Origin: Toxoplasma gondii ME49
Lineage: Eukaryota > Apicomplexa > Conoidasida > Eucoccidiorida > Sarcocystidae
Assembly: GCF_000006565.2 (NCBI RefSeq)
Contig: NC_031476.1
Location: 4,364,458-4,428,457, forward strand
DNA length: 64,000 bases
Reading direction: 5' to 3'
Shown here: piece by piece, positions 1-14,400 of the stretch
Layout: each line of letters starts with the position of its first letter
How positions within the stretch are numbered: position 1 is the first letter of the stretch
Notes under the pieces: generated by a model
Database searches by the model: none
The model's input: only the letters and a program-made list of their open reading frames with translations
Told to the model about the DNA's origin: nothing
Program-made: the position numbers and the translations under genes

Positions 1-505
1 ACTCGGACCTGCCGCATAAGCCGAGGGAAACTGAGTCTGTACACGTGTTTCCCATAAGATGTTGTGCGGGTTATGTCTCCTTGTCATTTTCTCGCCTCGA
101 AACTAGGAATCTCTGAGGTCCCGACTCCACGGCTGAAGTGGCACGAAAAGCCTGCAGCCGCGGTTTCGTTTGTGATCACGCTGGATTGGATTCCAAAAAA
201 AACATTAGGTCTGACCTCAGAGGTATAAAACGAAGTCTTGAGCCTCGATAAAGTCTTTCCTTCTTTTCCAGAATCAATGGAAACAGGTCCGAAACCTGAA
301 TTGGCCGTGGGAGGCTGGGACACAGGAGAGAGATGAAAGAGCGACATCTGTGTGTTTTCCCGCGTTTTCAATCTCGCACCTCTTCCGTGAAAGAGTTGAC
401 TTTCTTTAGACGAAGCCAAGCCTCTGAATCCTGAGACTCCGCAGTTGTTTCCACCTCTCCTCCGTCGTTGCCCTGAATCTCCACTTCCAAGGCGAAAGCG
501 CATTT

Positions 506-1017
506 TTAGGTGCCCGGGGGAGCATTGGGAACTCCTGAATTCTGCGTTTCGTCTTTTGCTGGAGTGCGAACCGCTTCTCGCAAAGGACGACGAGTGAGGA
601 GGAGAATGCGAGACACGTCGTTGATTCCAAACAAGTGCAACAGAAAGAAAGCTTTCTTCTTAATTTCTGCCGACGTCGCCTCTCGGGATCCCGGCGGAAC
701 GCTTGAGTCCCCTTCTTGAACCAAGGCACGCGCTGTGCACTCGCAAACCGTGTTGACGACTGCTTCCACGAAGTTCGGGAAGTACAGTCGGCCCTGCAGG
801 GAAGGAAACGGGGAGGAAAACACCACCGCAACACAGTTCCGAACAAAATTAAAGAAGAGGAAACACTCCCACCCAGTTCCCTCACACGAACGTTCTACGA
901 ACGTTGCTGAACACACCCAAATCGTCCTTACCTCAACTCCCACACGCGAAGCGCTTACTCGAAAAACTAATCTACAAATCATTCTGTCAGGAGGCTCAAC
1001 CGTCAAACACTCCATAC

Positions 1018-1052
<35 letters not shown>

Positions 1053-1074
1053 CATATGGCTCTACATCTGTACA

Positions 1075-1138
<64 letters not shown>

Positions 1139-2599
1139 TCGGCAGAAGCTGAATCGTACCACTTCAGCTTCAGGTGAAGGCGCGGCTTTCCTTAGCTTTC
1201 CGTTTGGTCCTCGTCGTGTGTCTCCTTGAATTTCGGGCATCGAGAGGAGTCTCCGGAACTCTGGTTCTTCGGCCGCAGAGTCTTTCGCGTTTGGAACGCC
1301 AGTATCACCACCGCCCGGGTCTTGAGAATCTGCGGTTTTGCGTACCGCGTTTTTCTTCCCCCTGGAACCTCCAATCGCGACGCGAGCGATCGACATGGCG
1401 GCATCGCAGTCGATGAATCCGGGGATCACAGAGAACTCTCTCCACATTTGAATGAGCACTCCGAGCGACACCCAGGCGCGTGTGGAGACGTGCTCCGCCC
1501 CTGTCTCCTCCAGAGACGTTTGGGCCACGAAGCGCCTTCCAGTCACCTGCGCCTTGGGTTTCGGGCGCTGCGGCTCCTGGCCCTTCGGCGAGGCCTTGGG
1601 CGGCCGTTTTGTCTCCGCGCCGTCTCCTTTTTTTGCAGGCGCCACCGAGCCCTTTGAAGCCGTGGGGAGAGTCGCCTCAGCGCGGGCGCGACCGAGCGCC
1701 GGCTGCGCAGACAACTCACTATAGAAAACGAAAAGGTGCTCAACAGGTTCCAGCTTGAGCATGGCAAACACGTCACCTGGCAGCCGCTCGTGTGCGTACG
1801 TCCAAATGCTGTGTTTCGTATTGCTCTCGCGAGACTCCGCAGTCGTGCTTAGAACGTCCCCTGCAGCTGACTCCATAATCACGCTTGTCGATATCCTGAA
1901 GTCGTCATTGTTGTACAGCATATCGTAGAGCGGCAGGAATCGCGCTCGACAGAAAAAGTGGAAGGCCGTTAAGCGCGACGGATGTGCGCGACGCAACGCC
2001 ACCCGAGGAGCCTCGCCCTTGTCCAAAGCCTCTCGACATATCTGAGAAACCACACATAAAAACACGCCACTCAGGAAGAATAGAGAAACCTAAAACGGTG
2101 AGGAAGATATATATGAAAACCCGTAGGAAACAAAGAATACTCCCACACACACTCAGAGTCTTTCCTGCATACACATATGCCCAAAAAAGACGCAGGAGTT
2201 GAAAAAACGCACATCCGTTTCGAAAGGAAGAGGAGAGTGAGATGTCGAGAAAAACATCTTTCTGGAGAGTGTTTGTAGTGCCGCTTCCACATGTCTCTTC
2301 CACATCTTTGGGTCTGAAACAGATGCGGTGGCATCGCTTTTTCTAAGGCACAGCAAGCAGAGTGACACCCCTCCTTCTGGAACAAGCTCTTCTGCGCGCG
2401 TCTCACTCAGAAGAGACGCGAAGCACGGACTGTTCGTCGGCTGCACGTGGAAGCGACTCACCACATGAAGAAGGTCAAGATACGCGAGTTCTCTGAGGCA
2501 GGGGAGCCAGAGAAACACTGGAATGACACGCAGAAAACCGTCAGCTCGAATGCGGCCAGTGTCGGGTTCGATGCTGAATTTCTCGAAAAGATCCTGTAG
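506..2599 (-). other. C-terminal module of gene A, family unknown
   Basis: The three last exons encode an aromatic-rich helical module interrupted by a Lys/Pro/Ala low-complexity linker (about 1500-1680). Motifs such as [17 protein letters not shown] followed by [14 protein letters not shown] look like degenerate EF-hand-style helix-loop-helix pairs without calcium ligands; this is a guess from pattern only. The intron 794-1159 carries two long (TA)n tracts. The stop codon is at 506-508. Confidence 0.5.
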
Positions 2600-3671
2600 C
2601 TGTAGAACAGGTGCAAAGGAAAAACCACATTCAAGGTTTAAGCACAACATCAAGACGAATCAGAGTTGCGTCGTACGTGAAACATGAAAAACGAGTCCTA
2701 TACGTATATATATATATATATATATATATAACGATGCGTAAGCGCACACGAATATACTCAGAACTACTTGGATGCAGTCACAACAATTCATCGGCATGCA
2801 CGCATGTTTACAAACACGTTTACAAACATATAGAAATATACGTATGGGTATATAGATGGATATACAGGCATGTGGTTCTGAAGTGTGTTAGTATGCGAGA
2901 GGGATCCCCTTCTACAGTTTGTTTTTCTGGACGCGATGTTGGTTGATTTCAGTCCTTTTTTGCCAGATGCGCTCGCGTTCTAGATGCTTTCCTTTTCAGC
3001 TTCCTCAAGGCGAGAGAAGCCACCTCCAGTTTTACTACTTGCACATGTGGGCGAACTAGTGCGCAACTACCAGGTTATCTGGGTATTTTCTACAGATTCA
3101 AAGAGCGTCGGAAGAATCATCGTCCACGGTTGGAAGCTTGCGCGACCTTCAGGTCATTGCATCCGCTCGGACGTCTGGTTTAGGTTTGAGTCTCTTTCCT
3201 ATCGCCGCTGCCTTTCCGACTTGTCCAGGAAGAACCGTTGCGTGCCATGTTTCGCAAATCGTTGAGTCAACACATGATTTCTCACTTTCTTCTTTGCTGC
3301 ATGCCCAGCTGCTGCTACGGGTCTCCTCGCTCTTCTGACACGGGTTTCAAAAACGACGAACCTACCTCGGTTCGATCGGCCAACAAGTGCTCGTCAACGC
3401 GAGCGTCGTTGCAGAAGCGAAGAAAGGAGAGCTGGGGAAGCCCGACGGGAAGTCCGTCGCTCTGAAGGTCCGTCACGTTTGCTTCACTGACTTTCGCGTA
3501 ATACAGAAACACCTCTTTCAAGCAATGCTTAAGACTGTAAAGCAACACAGGAGTGAACTCGCAAGCGAAAGAACATCAGGTTTCCAAATACGACACTGAG
3601 CACTGTGCATTCAGTCGACCTCTCTGTGTTTATCTTCTTTCGCTACGAAACGACGATTAAGACAAATACGA

Positions 3672-3703
<32 letters not shown>

Positions 3704-4046
3704 CATATATATATATATATGTAAGCTCGGGTATGGCAGTCCGTTTCTGTTTCGAGATTGTGCAGAGACATTCTTGAAGCTCGACTCACCGAGGGCAATT
3801 TTTCAGAAGGCGCTTTATGGTCGTATGGATGTCATACACATTGCAAGACCTCCATTCTTTCTGGACAGACAAACACACAACCAGTCGAAAATTCTTGACA
3901 CCCCTGTATCAGCCTCCCTGGATGTTCACGATTGAAAAACCAGTGCCACAATGGCAACGCATTTGCTTCGATGCCCCGATACCCCTATGAATGCTCGTGC
4001 ATGCAGGAGCACAGATAAACATATATATATATATATACATATATAC

Positions 4047-4081
<35 letters not shown>

Positions 4082-4090
4082 CATATATAC

Positions 4091-4125
<35 letters not shown>

Positions 4126-7100
4126 CATATATATATACATATATATATACATATATATATGCCTCAGTGTGCATCCAACACTCATGCCGGACTCAAAAAG
4201 TGCTGACGTGTTTACAATTTCCGGCATCTGATAAATGACAGACCCTCGGCGTTTTATTGCCGGTGATCTGCCCCTCCACAAATGAACATAGAACACTAGG
4301 AAGGTGCATGTACGCGGAACCACAAACGCGCATGGACGCATATAAACATGTATGTCTACGTTTGCCTGTATATCCGTCAATCAGTTCTTCACGAATGACT
4401 TGAGACTTCACGACGAGAAATTCGCGTTGGAAATGTGTTTTCATCTTTCACCGAAACCGTCTGTTTTCAACCGGCTTCACCTTGACTGTCGTGACGACAG
4501 TGGACGCCTTGGGGACATGCTGCCCCGTCGCCCGTGCCACGATGAGTGGACCGAAAATCCCCTGACGAAGAGAAAGAGCGTCTTCCGTTTGCACTCCTGA
4601 GCATTGCAACATGAACGCGTCAACACCAAAGTGGTACACGAAACATAGTGAAGCCATAATGGATTTCCCACACATCTACGCGCATGCACTCGCAGTGGAG
4701 AATATATGAATATATATTTACATATATAAATATACATCTATGCATATGTATATATAAATATCTGCACAGTTTTATACATATATTTATCCATGCTAACGTG
4801 CATACATGTGCGTATATGTACAAGGATACACATACACACATAATATATATATATATATGGGTGTACATTTCGATGTATAGATATATAGGCTTGAAAACCA
4901 GGGAAAAAGCGTGGCTTTCCATTTCGGTGCTTCGTTGATTCGTTCACAGACGCTTGCAATCCAAAGGCTGGAGGTACGTTTTTCGCGTTCGTACCTGCTT
5001 GACGTCTCGTTGTGATGAGCGCCCGGACTTCGTCCATGTCGAGGGGTTGGAATGTCTTTGCGTGTTCGTCGTATTTCTTTTTTTCCGCCTCCAACGCCTG
5101 CTCCTTCGCCGCAATTACGTTCTCGATTTCCTGTATTTTCTCTTGTTTAGCACGTGCAATGCTTGCCAGTCTCTGCAGTTCAATCTCCTCCACGACGCAC
5201 TCGATAATCTGGTCCATTTGATCTGCCAACTGATATCGGTGAAGGCGGCGCAGCTGAACTCTAAAAAAGACAGAACGTCGACCCACAAACATCCACCACC
5301 CTACGTGCAGCTCAGGCTACACGACAAATGTCGACCTGCCTGTACTGGAATACAAGTGCGTCTGTAATATAAATGTGGATGCATATGTTGTCCTACAACC
5401 TGTAGGAACAAAGGATAACCGTGATGCATGCCACGAGAGAAAGGACGCTAGGACAACGTGAAACAGAGGGAACCATACCCGAGAGAAACATCAACAAGAG
5501 TGTAAACCTCCACCAGGCGCGGACGCGTGTATCCTTCCTTCCACGTAAATGTGGGCACTGCTCCATGCAGCTATATATATATATATATATATATATTGAC
5601 GTGAACACCATTTGCAAACACACTGGCGTATACACAAACTTGGTGCACAAACAGCCACCACGGTGGCCCATTTAATACCTTGTATCCATCCACATGTTCA
5701 CACGTAGACACGCGATGGAAACCAACTTCGTATATACGTATTCATCTGCATAAAAGTGTGGCAGGTTGTTCGTTGTATCCCGCAGGAGGCATTCTGTGAA
5801 TTTATGGACTGCTTTGGCCGAAACTGCATGCACTGGATATATTTTCCTTTGGAGCTTCGTTTGCGCACTCCCGGCTGCAGGACAGAGCCTCACCCGATGC
5901 GCCTGTAGGCCTGAAGGAGAGCCTCAAGGTTTTGGAACTTGTTATCTTCGACATCCTTGACAAGAGCCACGATTTCTTGGGTCATCTGTCTGAACAAGGA
6001 AATGTACTGAGCTTGGAGAACTTCGGCCAGAGGCATCAAGTTCTCCTGCTGCAGGCGTTGCATGTTGTGGTGCTCCGCCAAGATTCGCAAATTACACATT
6101 TCGGTCAGCTGAAGGCGACCGACCATCGACAGCGTAAACTTGTGGACCAGCGACTCCCTGTCGGTGCAGTTCTTGTTCAAGCGAAGCAAAAGCTCTCTGC
6201 GCGCAACGCATTTAAAGAGACACACAGAAACGGAACGTTGGAGAAAGTGGTTGCGTGCATGCAAAAGCCGAAAGACCCATCGGTGCAGGTAGCCACACCT
6301 CTGCAGACCAATGGTCCACCATGCACATCAGTACATTCACACTGGCTTAAAATGTACAGTACGTACATCTACATTTGTTGTTATGTGCCTGAATGTATGT
6401 GAGTCTGTGGTCTCGCGAGTAGTGATGTTGTACGGGCAAGTGACTAGGGGGCAAGATTTACAGTGGCTCAAAGGGAAAAGCTCCCGAGACTCCAAATCCT
6501 TTCCGAGACGGCAGACCTTTGCTCGCATTTACACAGCGACGTCTGAATAGCGGATGTTGAAAGGAAATCTCATGGCGATGGCTACTTGCGACTGCACGCA
6601 AAAATGTCTCCTACGCGTTGGTGAGCAGGCCTTGGATGTCCCTGTTGTTCCCATGAAGATTCAACCGAGAGAAGGCGACCTTAGTGGCTCCAGCCGTAAA
6701 AGCTCAGAAGTCTCTGACTTTTTAAACGCTTCCTTCACGGTTTTCTGCGCTTCTGTCTGTATGTCCAAGCTCACCTTAAAAGGTGGATATCTTCCCACTG
6801 AGACCTGATTTCCTCGACTTCTCTTCTGCGTTTTTCTTCCCTGTCCTTCGACGTCTCTTCGAGCAAATATGTGCAGCCTCCTTCTTCAGCTTCTCGCTTT
6901 TGGGCGTCTTCACGCTCGAGCTGCTTGCGGACCAGATTTTCCAGAACTTTCACGACTTCTTCCTTCAGCTGCTTCTCGTCGGCCATGTCCTGCACCTTCC
7001 ACAGCATAGATGTCGCCTCCTCGTAGTTCCCCTCTTCCAGTACGCGCTCGAACGCACAGACCTGCACACTCATTAAGACGTCAGAAATTTGAAGAGATCA

Positions 7101-8396
7101 AATTCGGTTAACCGAGTTCTCCCTCGTGTCACGCTCGACTGAGACGCTCTGCCGTATCTCTAGGAGCACAGAAAAAACTGGGTGGAGATGCGACAAACCG
7201 CTCAGGTGGAGAAAAGATGCAAGCACGAAGACGAACGACAACGAGGACGCAAAAGAAAGACAAGAGGAGAACTGGGGACGAACAGCGACCACAGGCGAAG
7301 TCGTCGCTTCTTGTTTTATCTGGCGCTTTCTTCTCTTGCCACGGTAAAAATCAAACCAACGGGGAGTCTTGTATATGTGCTTCGGATTTTCTGGAACTCC
7401 TAACACAAGGGCGATTCGCCTATGCAATGACATATTAATATATATATATATATATATATACATACATACATAAATATATCTTTACGAAGTAAAAGGTCGC
7501 GCGGTAGACCATGGGGAACAAATGCATACATCTGTGGATGCAGCTATGCCCCCGTGGTTGGAGAGCCTTTTCTCCCTTCCATCATCGACAGGCACCTGTG
7601 TCTTCGCTGGAACTGATTCGACAGAAAGTGAATTTCATCAAAAACTTTCTGTGAAGCCGCACCTGCTGGCCGAGAAGAGAGCGACGGTCGAGTTCGGCGT
7701 AGGCGTTGAAGACTTCGACGAAGTTGCAGATTCGCACTTTGAAGGGACACCCGAAAATCGGTTGTTCGTTCAAAAGAACCTCGATTTCTGCTTCAGTGTG
7801 GATGGGGAGTTCCAAGGATTCAATGTGCTGCACCCGATGAAGCGACAGACAACTTTTTCTCCGTGGAACCTGGATTTCACCGACAGCTCGTCTGACTGAG
7901 AGTCTTTCTTTTGTCAAGCAAACGGGACGCGCTGTCTCCTGCCACATGGACGAGTGCACGTTTCCGCAATAATGCCCCATCGTATTGAATCGTATCAATT
8001 CACAGCGTAGCTTCTGAGCACTTGCTAGACGTCCTGTACCTTCCAGCAGTGTTCGAAAGTGGTTACAGTAAAAGAACTCAACATTTTACCTCGTATGCCT
8101 CGGCAATGCCGGGAACAAACACGTCAGGCTGCGCCTGCGTGATCCACGCATATGAGTCGATTTTCTCCAGCAGTCCAACGTCGATCTGTTGCAAGGGCGT
8201 CTTGGGGAGATACACCGCATAGTCGACTCTGTACGTCCCACAGCCTTCGTCAACAACTTGCAGAATTTTCGCCCCCCGCGATCCTCGCACACTCACACGG
8301 TGTCCACCTATGGAGACGCGGTTGCCTAAAAACGATTCAAAAAAATGCGACCCAGCAGCAATGAAGATCTCTAACCCCCGCAGCGACTCTAGATGA

Positions 8397-8444
<48 letters not shown>

Positions 8445-11400
8445 TTATTTACTACTATATTACAGTAAAGCAAAGTCTGCATGAATATATATATATATAT
8501 ATATATTAACGCTTTAGAGGAAGCTATGCTCTACGTAAAAATGTATACAACCGTACTTGTATATTCGCGTTTAAGAGCAAATCCGAGTCGGGACTGTATT
8601 CGTGCAGTCCGAGAAACAGTTCGATTCTACATGTTTGAATAATGCATGCAGAGGGACGCATCCCGCAATCGACACTGGACACAAGAAGATAAACCGGTGC
8701 GTCAGTGCCCGGAACGAGGACGTCGCACACGGATCCAGACGCCGGTGGATGCGTCTTGTGATTCCTTTCGCTCTATCGGCGCATAAACCCAATTGACCGT
8801 AGAAAGGTGAACCCATGCAGAGGGGAAGCAGTGAGGAGACAACAGGAAGAAGCCGGGAACACTGACGGCTCGCTCGCGTCGCGTCTACGAAGTGAGGAAC
8901 GCGTTTGTTTTCTCCACCGCTTCAGGCAGAGCCTGGTCGTGTTCGTACCCATTTCGTCGCATACGGCGACGACAAACTGGTTGACGTAGTTGTTGAGAAC
9001 TGCAGGCTTTGGGGGTTCCCCCTTTCCCTCGACCCCCGTTTTCCAGGCTTCTTCTCTCGCGCGCTGGTCGATGAGAGCACGCGCTTCCTCGGCATTCACA
9101 TAAGGCAGTTGGAGGTGCGGTGAAGGGGAGGCGAAACACGTCTTGGCACCTTGGCCGATGACTCGGCATGCCTCAGCAACAGCTTTTCCGCGAATGAAAT
9201 GGACCTCGAAGGGCGACCCTGCGATCTCCAACCCTTCGTAGGTCACGTGCATGAGGACGAAGCCGGGGCGGGTGTGTCTGTACTTGACGCGATACACGCA
9301 GTCTCCCTCGGTTTTTTCAACTGCCCACTCCGGCGTGAGGCTCGTCAGCTCGGTCTTGGTGATCACGCCCACTCTGCCTCCGCCAATCAGCATGGTGTCC
9401 ATGCGGTAGGCATCCACGGAGAGACTCGAAGTCGGATCTGCGACGAACGAGTACTGAGGCTCTCCCAAGGGCGAGAAGCAAAGAGCCACAGCGCCGTCGG
9501 CGTCTGCGACTTCTTCGCCTCGCCGGTTTCGCACCCTCACTTCAAACATGTTCCACTCTCCCACATGTCCTACCGTCAAGTTCGCTCCCTCCGCTACACA
9601 CATCTGGGCGTCGACCGGACCTGCGCCCCGCGGCACGGTTCCGAGGCCTCCGCGAGCGCCTCCTCGATGCGTTGCTCGGCCTGGAGACATGGATTCGACA
9701 GGTGAAGGCCTAGAAAGCGAGGTCGGAGTGGGTTCGGCTTCGGACGACGCCGAGGCGACATCGCTGTCGGAACGCATCTCATCAGGTGTTCCAGGAAGCG
9801 GCTGCAGGTGCGATGGGGCTGGACTGAAGAAGGCACACACCGGGCGAGAGCCCATGGGAGAGCCTGGAGCCTCTTCGTCTTCTTCCACGCCGCCTTCCAG
9901 ATTCTCGAGTCCTGGCCTTCCCTCGAAATCGTCTGCGAACGCAGTCCACTTCCCAAACGGCCCAATCACCGGGGCGCCGTACTCATTCGGCGAGTCAGGC
10001 CATAGCTGCATGCTCGGCCCCGAGTTCGAGCGTCCCTCGATGTTCAACTTGGCGAACTCTGCCGCAGTCATAAACAACCCATTGGCGGGACAAGGGAAAA
10101 CTCGCAGCTCGATTTGTCCGCAGTACAGCCTGTAGGCGAATCTGCGGGCATCGCCTGCACAAAAAGCATAATCGCAAACCGCTCTCTAGTGGCCAGCCCT
10201 GACCGGTCCTCTGCACATCCGTTTGAGTCGATACTACAGCGTCCCCAGGGATGGAAAGCTCGTCGACTAGACTGTAGCTGAAAACAAAACGAAGGCCAAA
10301 TAAAAATCCGGGACCAACTTGATCTCGTCCTCCGCGTGACTTACCTTGAGGCCCTTCTGGGACGAAGCTGCGGAGTTTGTAGGCTCGGAAAGACGACTCG
10401 TCTGTGGTGTGTTCCACGTTGTCTGGTTCCGACTTCTCAGATTCATCGTCCTCATCGGTCGCGGCCAAAGAGCCGTTCGCGTCCTCGTTTTGCAAAGGTG
10501 TTCGCGAAGATACCGGCGCTCGCCAGCGCCCTGTCTGGCCTGGCCCCGAAAGAGGCCCGCGCTCCGCTTTTCCATTTCGCAGTTGCGCTGTGCCCTCCTT
10601 TTTCCGCAGCTCCTGGTGGCCGCCGAGCCCGCTCTCAGGCGAGAAGGCAGCGAGGTTCAGCGGGGACGCCAGAGTCGCGTAGATGTGCCCATTCAAGCAG
10701 AGATAGAGAACCACGCTGGGGTCCAGTCCCGGGTAAACAGGGAGACAGACCTGACCGCGAATGTAGCAGGAGAGAAGCGAGTCCTCGGACCCGCTCATGC
10801 GCTCAATTGCAGAAATGTTCAGCGGCTGAACTTCGCATCTTGTCACTGCCGTGATCTTCCGGGATTTTCGTCGCAAAATCGCCGCACATGCACGCTCCGC
10901 CTCCCACATCGCCACCACAGACAACTCGGCCTCGCAGATCTGACGAAAGGTCAAGCCGTATATCGGCACATTCACCACCTGAGAGTGAATGGATAAACGC
11001 AGGGCGCGAAGGTGAGTCTTTTCGGCTGTTCTCGGTCTAGGGTAAAATGCCGAGAAGCGAGCGTCGAGAAACTGGCCAGGAAACCCATGATGCAAGACGT
11101 GTCTGAAACGCCGAGACGACGCACGGAGAAGGGGATGTCTATTTGAAGGGTACACAACAGTCGATGACCAGCTCGGGAGTGAGAAAGGGAGAGACACCTC
11201 GCGTCTCTGTGTGTGTGTCTCTGGCAGCGAAAACCAACACAGTTCACGCGTTTCTTGAGGCCATACAGACATCCAGATGCACTTGCAACTGACCCGACGA
11301 AGCCCTGCAGGCAGCCTCATCTGTACTTCCCCTTCCCTCTGCCAATGGAATCGAAACACAGCAAAACGTTTAGACAACGCGTCGACAGATATGTGCAAAT

Positions 11401-14400
11401 ATGTAGATGCTGATGTGTCCTCGGCTTCTACGCGCCAATGTCGCATCCGCGCGTCCCCTGCAGATTCGACCCTTTCTACGTAGAAGCCTTTCTCAGTCAG
11501 CGTCCTACCTTCCGAATTTCGATCCACACAGCATGCGCCACCGGGTAGCTGCCGACGGGAGCATTTTTCTCCTCTTGAAGGTTGTCGCCTGCGTCCTTGA
11601 GTCTCCTCGTGTGAGCGGTCTTTCCCCTGGAGCCCTTGCGGTCGCCCACATCGCCTGCTCTGCGTGCATCCGGATGGGACCAGCGTCGGCCCAGTACGGG
11701 ACCCCAGTTAATCGTCAGAGGCTTCAATTGATTCAGCGTGACGAAAATTTCTCCAACCGGCGATAGCCGCCCAGAGTATGCCTCGATGACAGAAAGCAGG
11801 CTGACGGGCTCCAGGCGCTTCAGGCCTTCGCGGTACGTCGATATCATTTCACGAATCACCTGCAGATCCCGTAAATTGGAAAAAACAGAAAGGAAACTCG
11901 ACACCCCGAGACCCCAGAATGACGGAGGAGGGACTCCAGAAACAAGATCCGCAGCTCGAGAAACCAAAGCGACACAGAACACAAATATAAATATACGTAT
12001 ATGTTGGTTGTGTCAATTTAAAAGAGACGAAGAATTCGGTGTCTGCAGCGTGCAAGCGAATGGTAGAAACCTACGGGTCACAGAGGGTTTCCGTTTCTTA
12101 GTACTGAGCAAATCTACCATCCATGTCCAACAAGACTGCTGCTGGTTGGTAACGTCTATATGGACTCTGCATTGCCGCCTTTTTCAGTCCTCATGTCTGG
12201 CGAGTCTCATGATGCATTCCAGTCGACCTTCCGTACGGGCTCGAACCGGTTGCGGAGAAGCCCATTTGGTGGTTCAGAGTCGCAACGACAAGAATTTTTC
12301 ACGAAAAGAAACCTCACGTCGTGGCGAAAGAGCCGGCAGGCCTGTAAGTACGTCAAGCTGCCGTCAGAATGCACTGCAACGGGCGGTGCCTTGTCGATGT
12401 CCATGAAGAGAAGTTGGTGGCGATCCACGAGTACGCCGCTACCTTCATGTATCTGTTTCAGCGGCAAAATCGCCGTTCCGACTACAGTCACAGGAGACTT
12501 CGTCGGATAGCGCACGCGCTGCGGAGGACCAATTGCGTTCTGCAGAGCGAAAAAAGAAAAACGAAACCAGTCATCTAGGAAAGAAATGGCGAACAACCAC
12601 ACCCTTGGAACGACAGGGGTTCCAGCATCAGTCCGACAGAGGCAACATCTGCCTGCGCTGCGATACCACTATGGTCGCTGCCCTCGCCCTGCGAGACGTT
12701 ATTTCTGAGATAGGATTCTTTACTTTGTAACAAATGGATGAGATAGAATTAATTTCAAGCTTTCTCTGGCGAGACGCACCATCGGCATACTGTAATACAG
12801 ATGACTGACTCGGTAACAGCCAGCAGGGGCACACGACATATGTATACAGTCGGGCAGGTGTAGAAGCATGGTGCCCAAGACCCCAATGAAGCTCAGAAAC
12901 GTGGAGCAACGCCATTAAACTCCTAGGGTCGAGACACTCCGTTTACAAGAAAATATAGCAGAAAAAGGAATAACATTCTACATTTCCACCGGTCTCTGCT
13001 ACGTCTAGTCGGTCTTACTTGCGGTTGAGTGCCAACAGGGGCGGGCCGAAAGGGACTGTTTCCAATGGTTAAGGAGTGCGAGAGTTTTGGATGGATTTGA
13101 ATCACGGAGACGAGCAGGAATGGCCACAGGGTGAAGGCCTGAGAGACCCGTTTCATCACGGCCTTCACGGCCTGTTTCCCGCTCATTCCAGTCGAGGACG
13201 CAGGAGTCGCCTCCGGCACTCCGAGGGAGAAGTTGCTCCCGAGTTCGAGAGCCAGCATCCTTTGTTGCCAGGGGCTCTCAAGGATAGAAATTGGAATGTT
13301 TAACTCTTGCTGCACCTCGGCGTCGTCCAGACAGATTGCCCCAGGTCTCGCACTCGGCCGCGTGTTGACTGCAGTGAAGGAAAAAAACGAAACTGTTTCG
13401 GCTTGGTACAGACAACGGTTTATGCAAGGAAAGGGTGCCGAAGAGGAATCGAAAAACTTTCCACCCCTGGAGAGAGTTAGAGTGACTCGGCGTGTGTAGA
13501 TTTGCCAGCGCATAAGGCGAGGGTGGAGTAGGAAAGAAAGCGAGCAACACCCGTGGAGTTGTTGCCTTCTTGGCATTCCCTTGTCAAAAGGCAATTATAA
13601 CGCAAACAACTAGCACCGACAGGACGCGCTTGAACTTGGAATCATGTAACGGTTGCTTGTAGAGTCCTCACACGAAAAACCACCTTGTAGGGCTCTAGAA
13701 CTCCCTAAAGCTGATTTTGATGTCTGGGTGACCTTGTCCCGTATCGCCCTTTATGTGTGGCTGTCGTTGTTTCCAGATTCATGTGAAAGCGCCCCCCCAT
13801 GCCTGCAGAGACATTCCTAGATCGATTCGTTCCGACTAATGGTTCCTCGACTCGTTTTTCATCGCCGTCTCTCGAGTGCGTCTCTCCCTTTGCTCTCGTC
13901 TCTAGATCTATCTCCCCGTTCTCTCGTCTCTGCAGTTGTTTTCTACCAAGTTCGCCGCCTTCTCTCGTTTCGACTCACCGGCACTGGACACACGCAGTCC
14001 CCACCCCGGGAGCCAAGAAGCCCCCTGGGCGAACCCAAGAATTTCGAGAGGATCTTCTTCTGGAAACCACGCCACCGTGCAAATGGTGAAACACGGAGCG
14101 AGTCCGTAAGCGCCATTGGCGCCAGAGACTCCTCCCCGAGCGCGCTGAGGCAGAGGATATCCCCCGCGTTTAGGCACTACGCCGCTTGTTTGGAGGTTCG
14201 TGATCGACGCGATATGCAGCTGCAGAAACACGAAAAGAATACAAATAGTGAAAACCCCAGCGCAGGAGCAGGAAGGAAGCTGATAGACCAAGTAGATAAG
14301 GCACTGTTTCCACCTCCTGCACGACCTCCCCGCATCTGGGTAGGCCTTTTCGTTCCTTGGCAATTCGCGTGATAACTGGACGAGATGTACAGCTCACAGA

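Noticed and set aside
1019..4923. Frames of alternating Tyr-Ile residues
   Set aside because: Translations of (TA)n microsatellites in introns, open on both strands and not coding.
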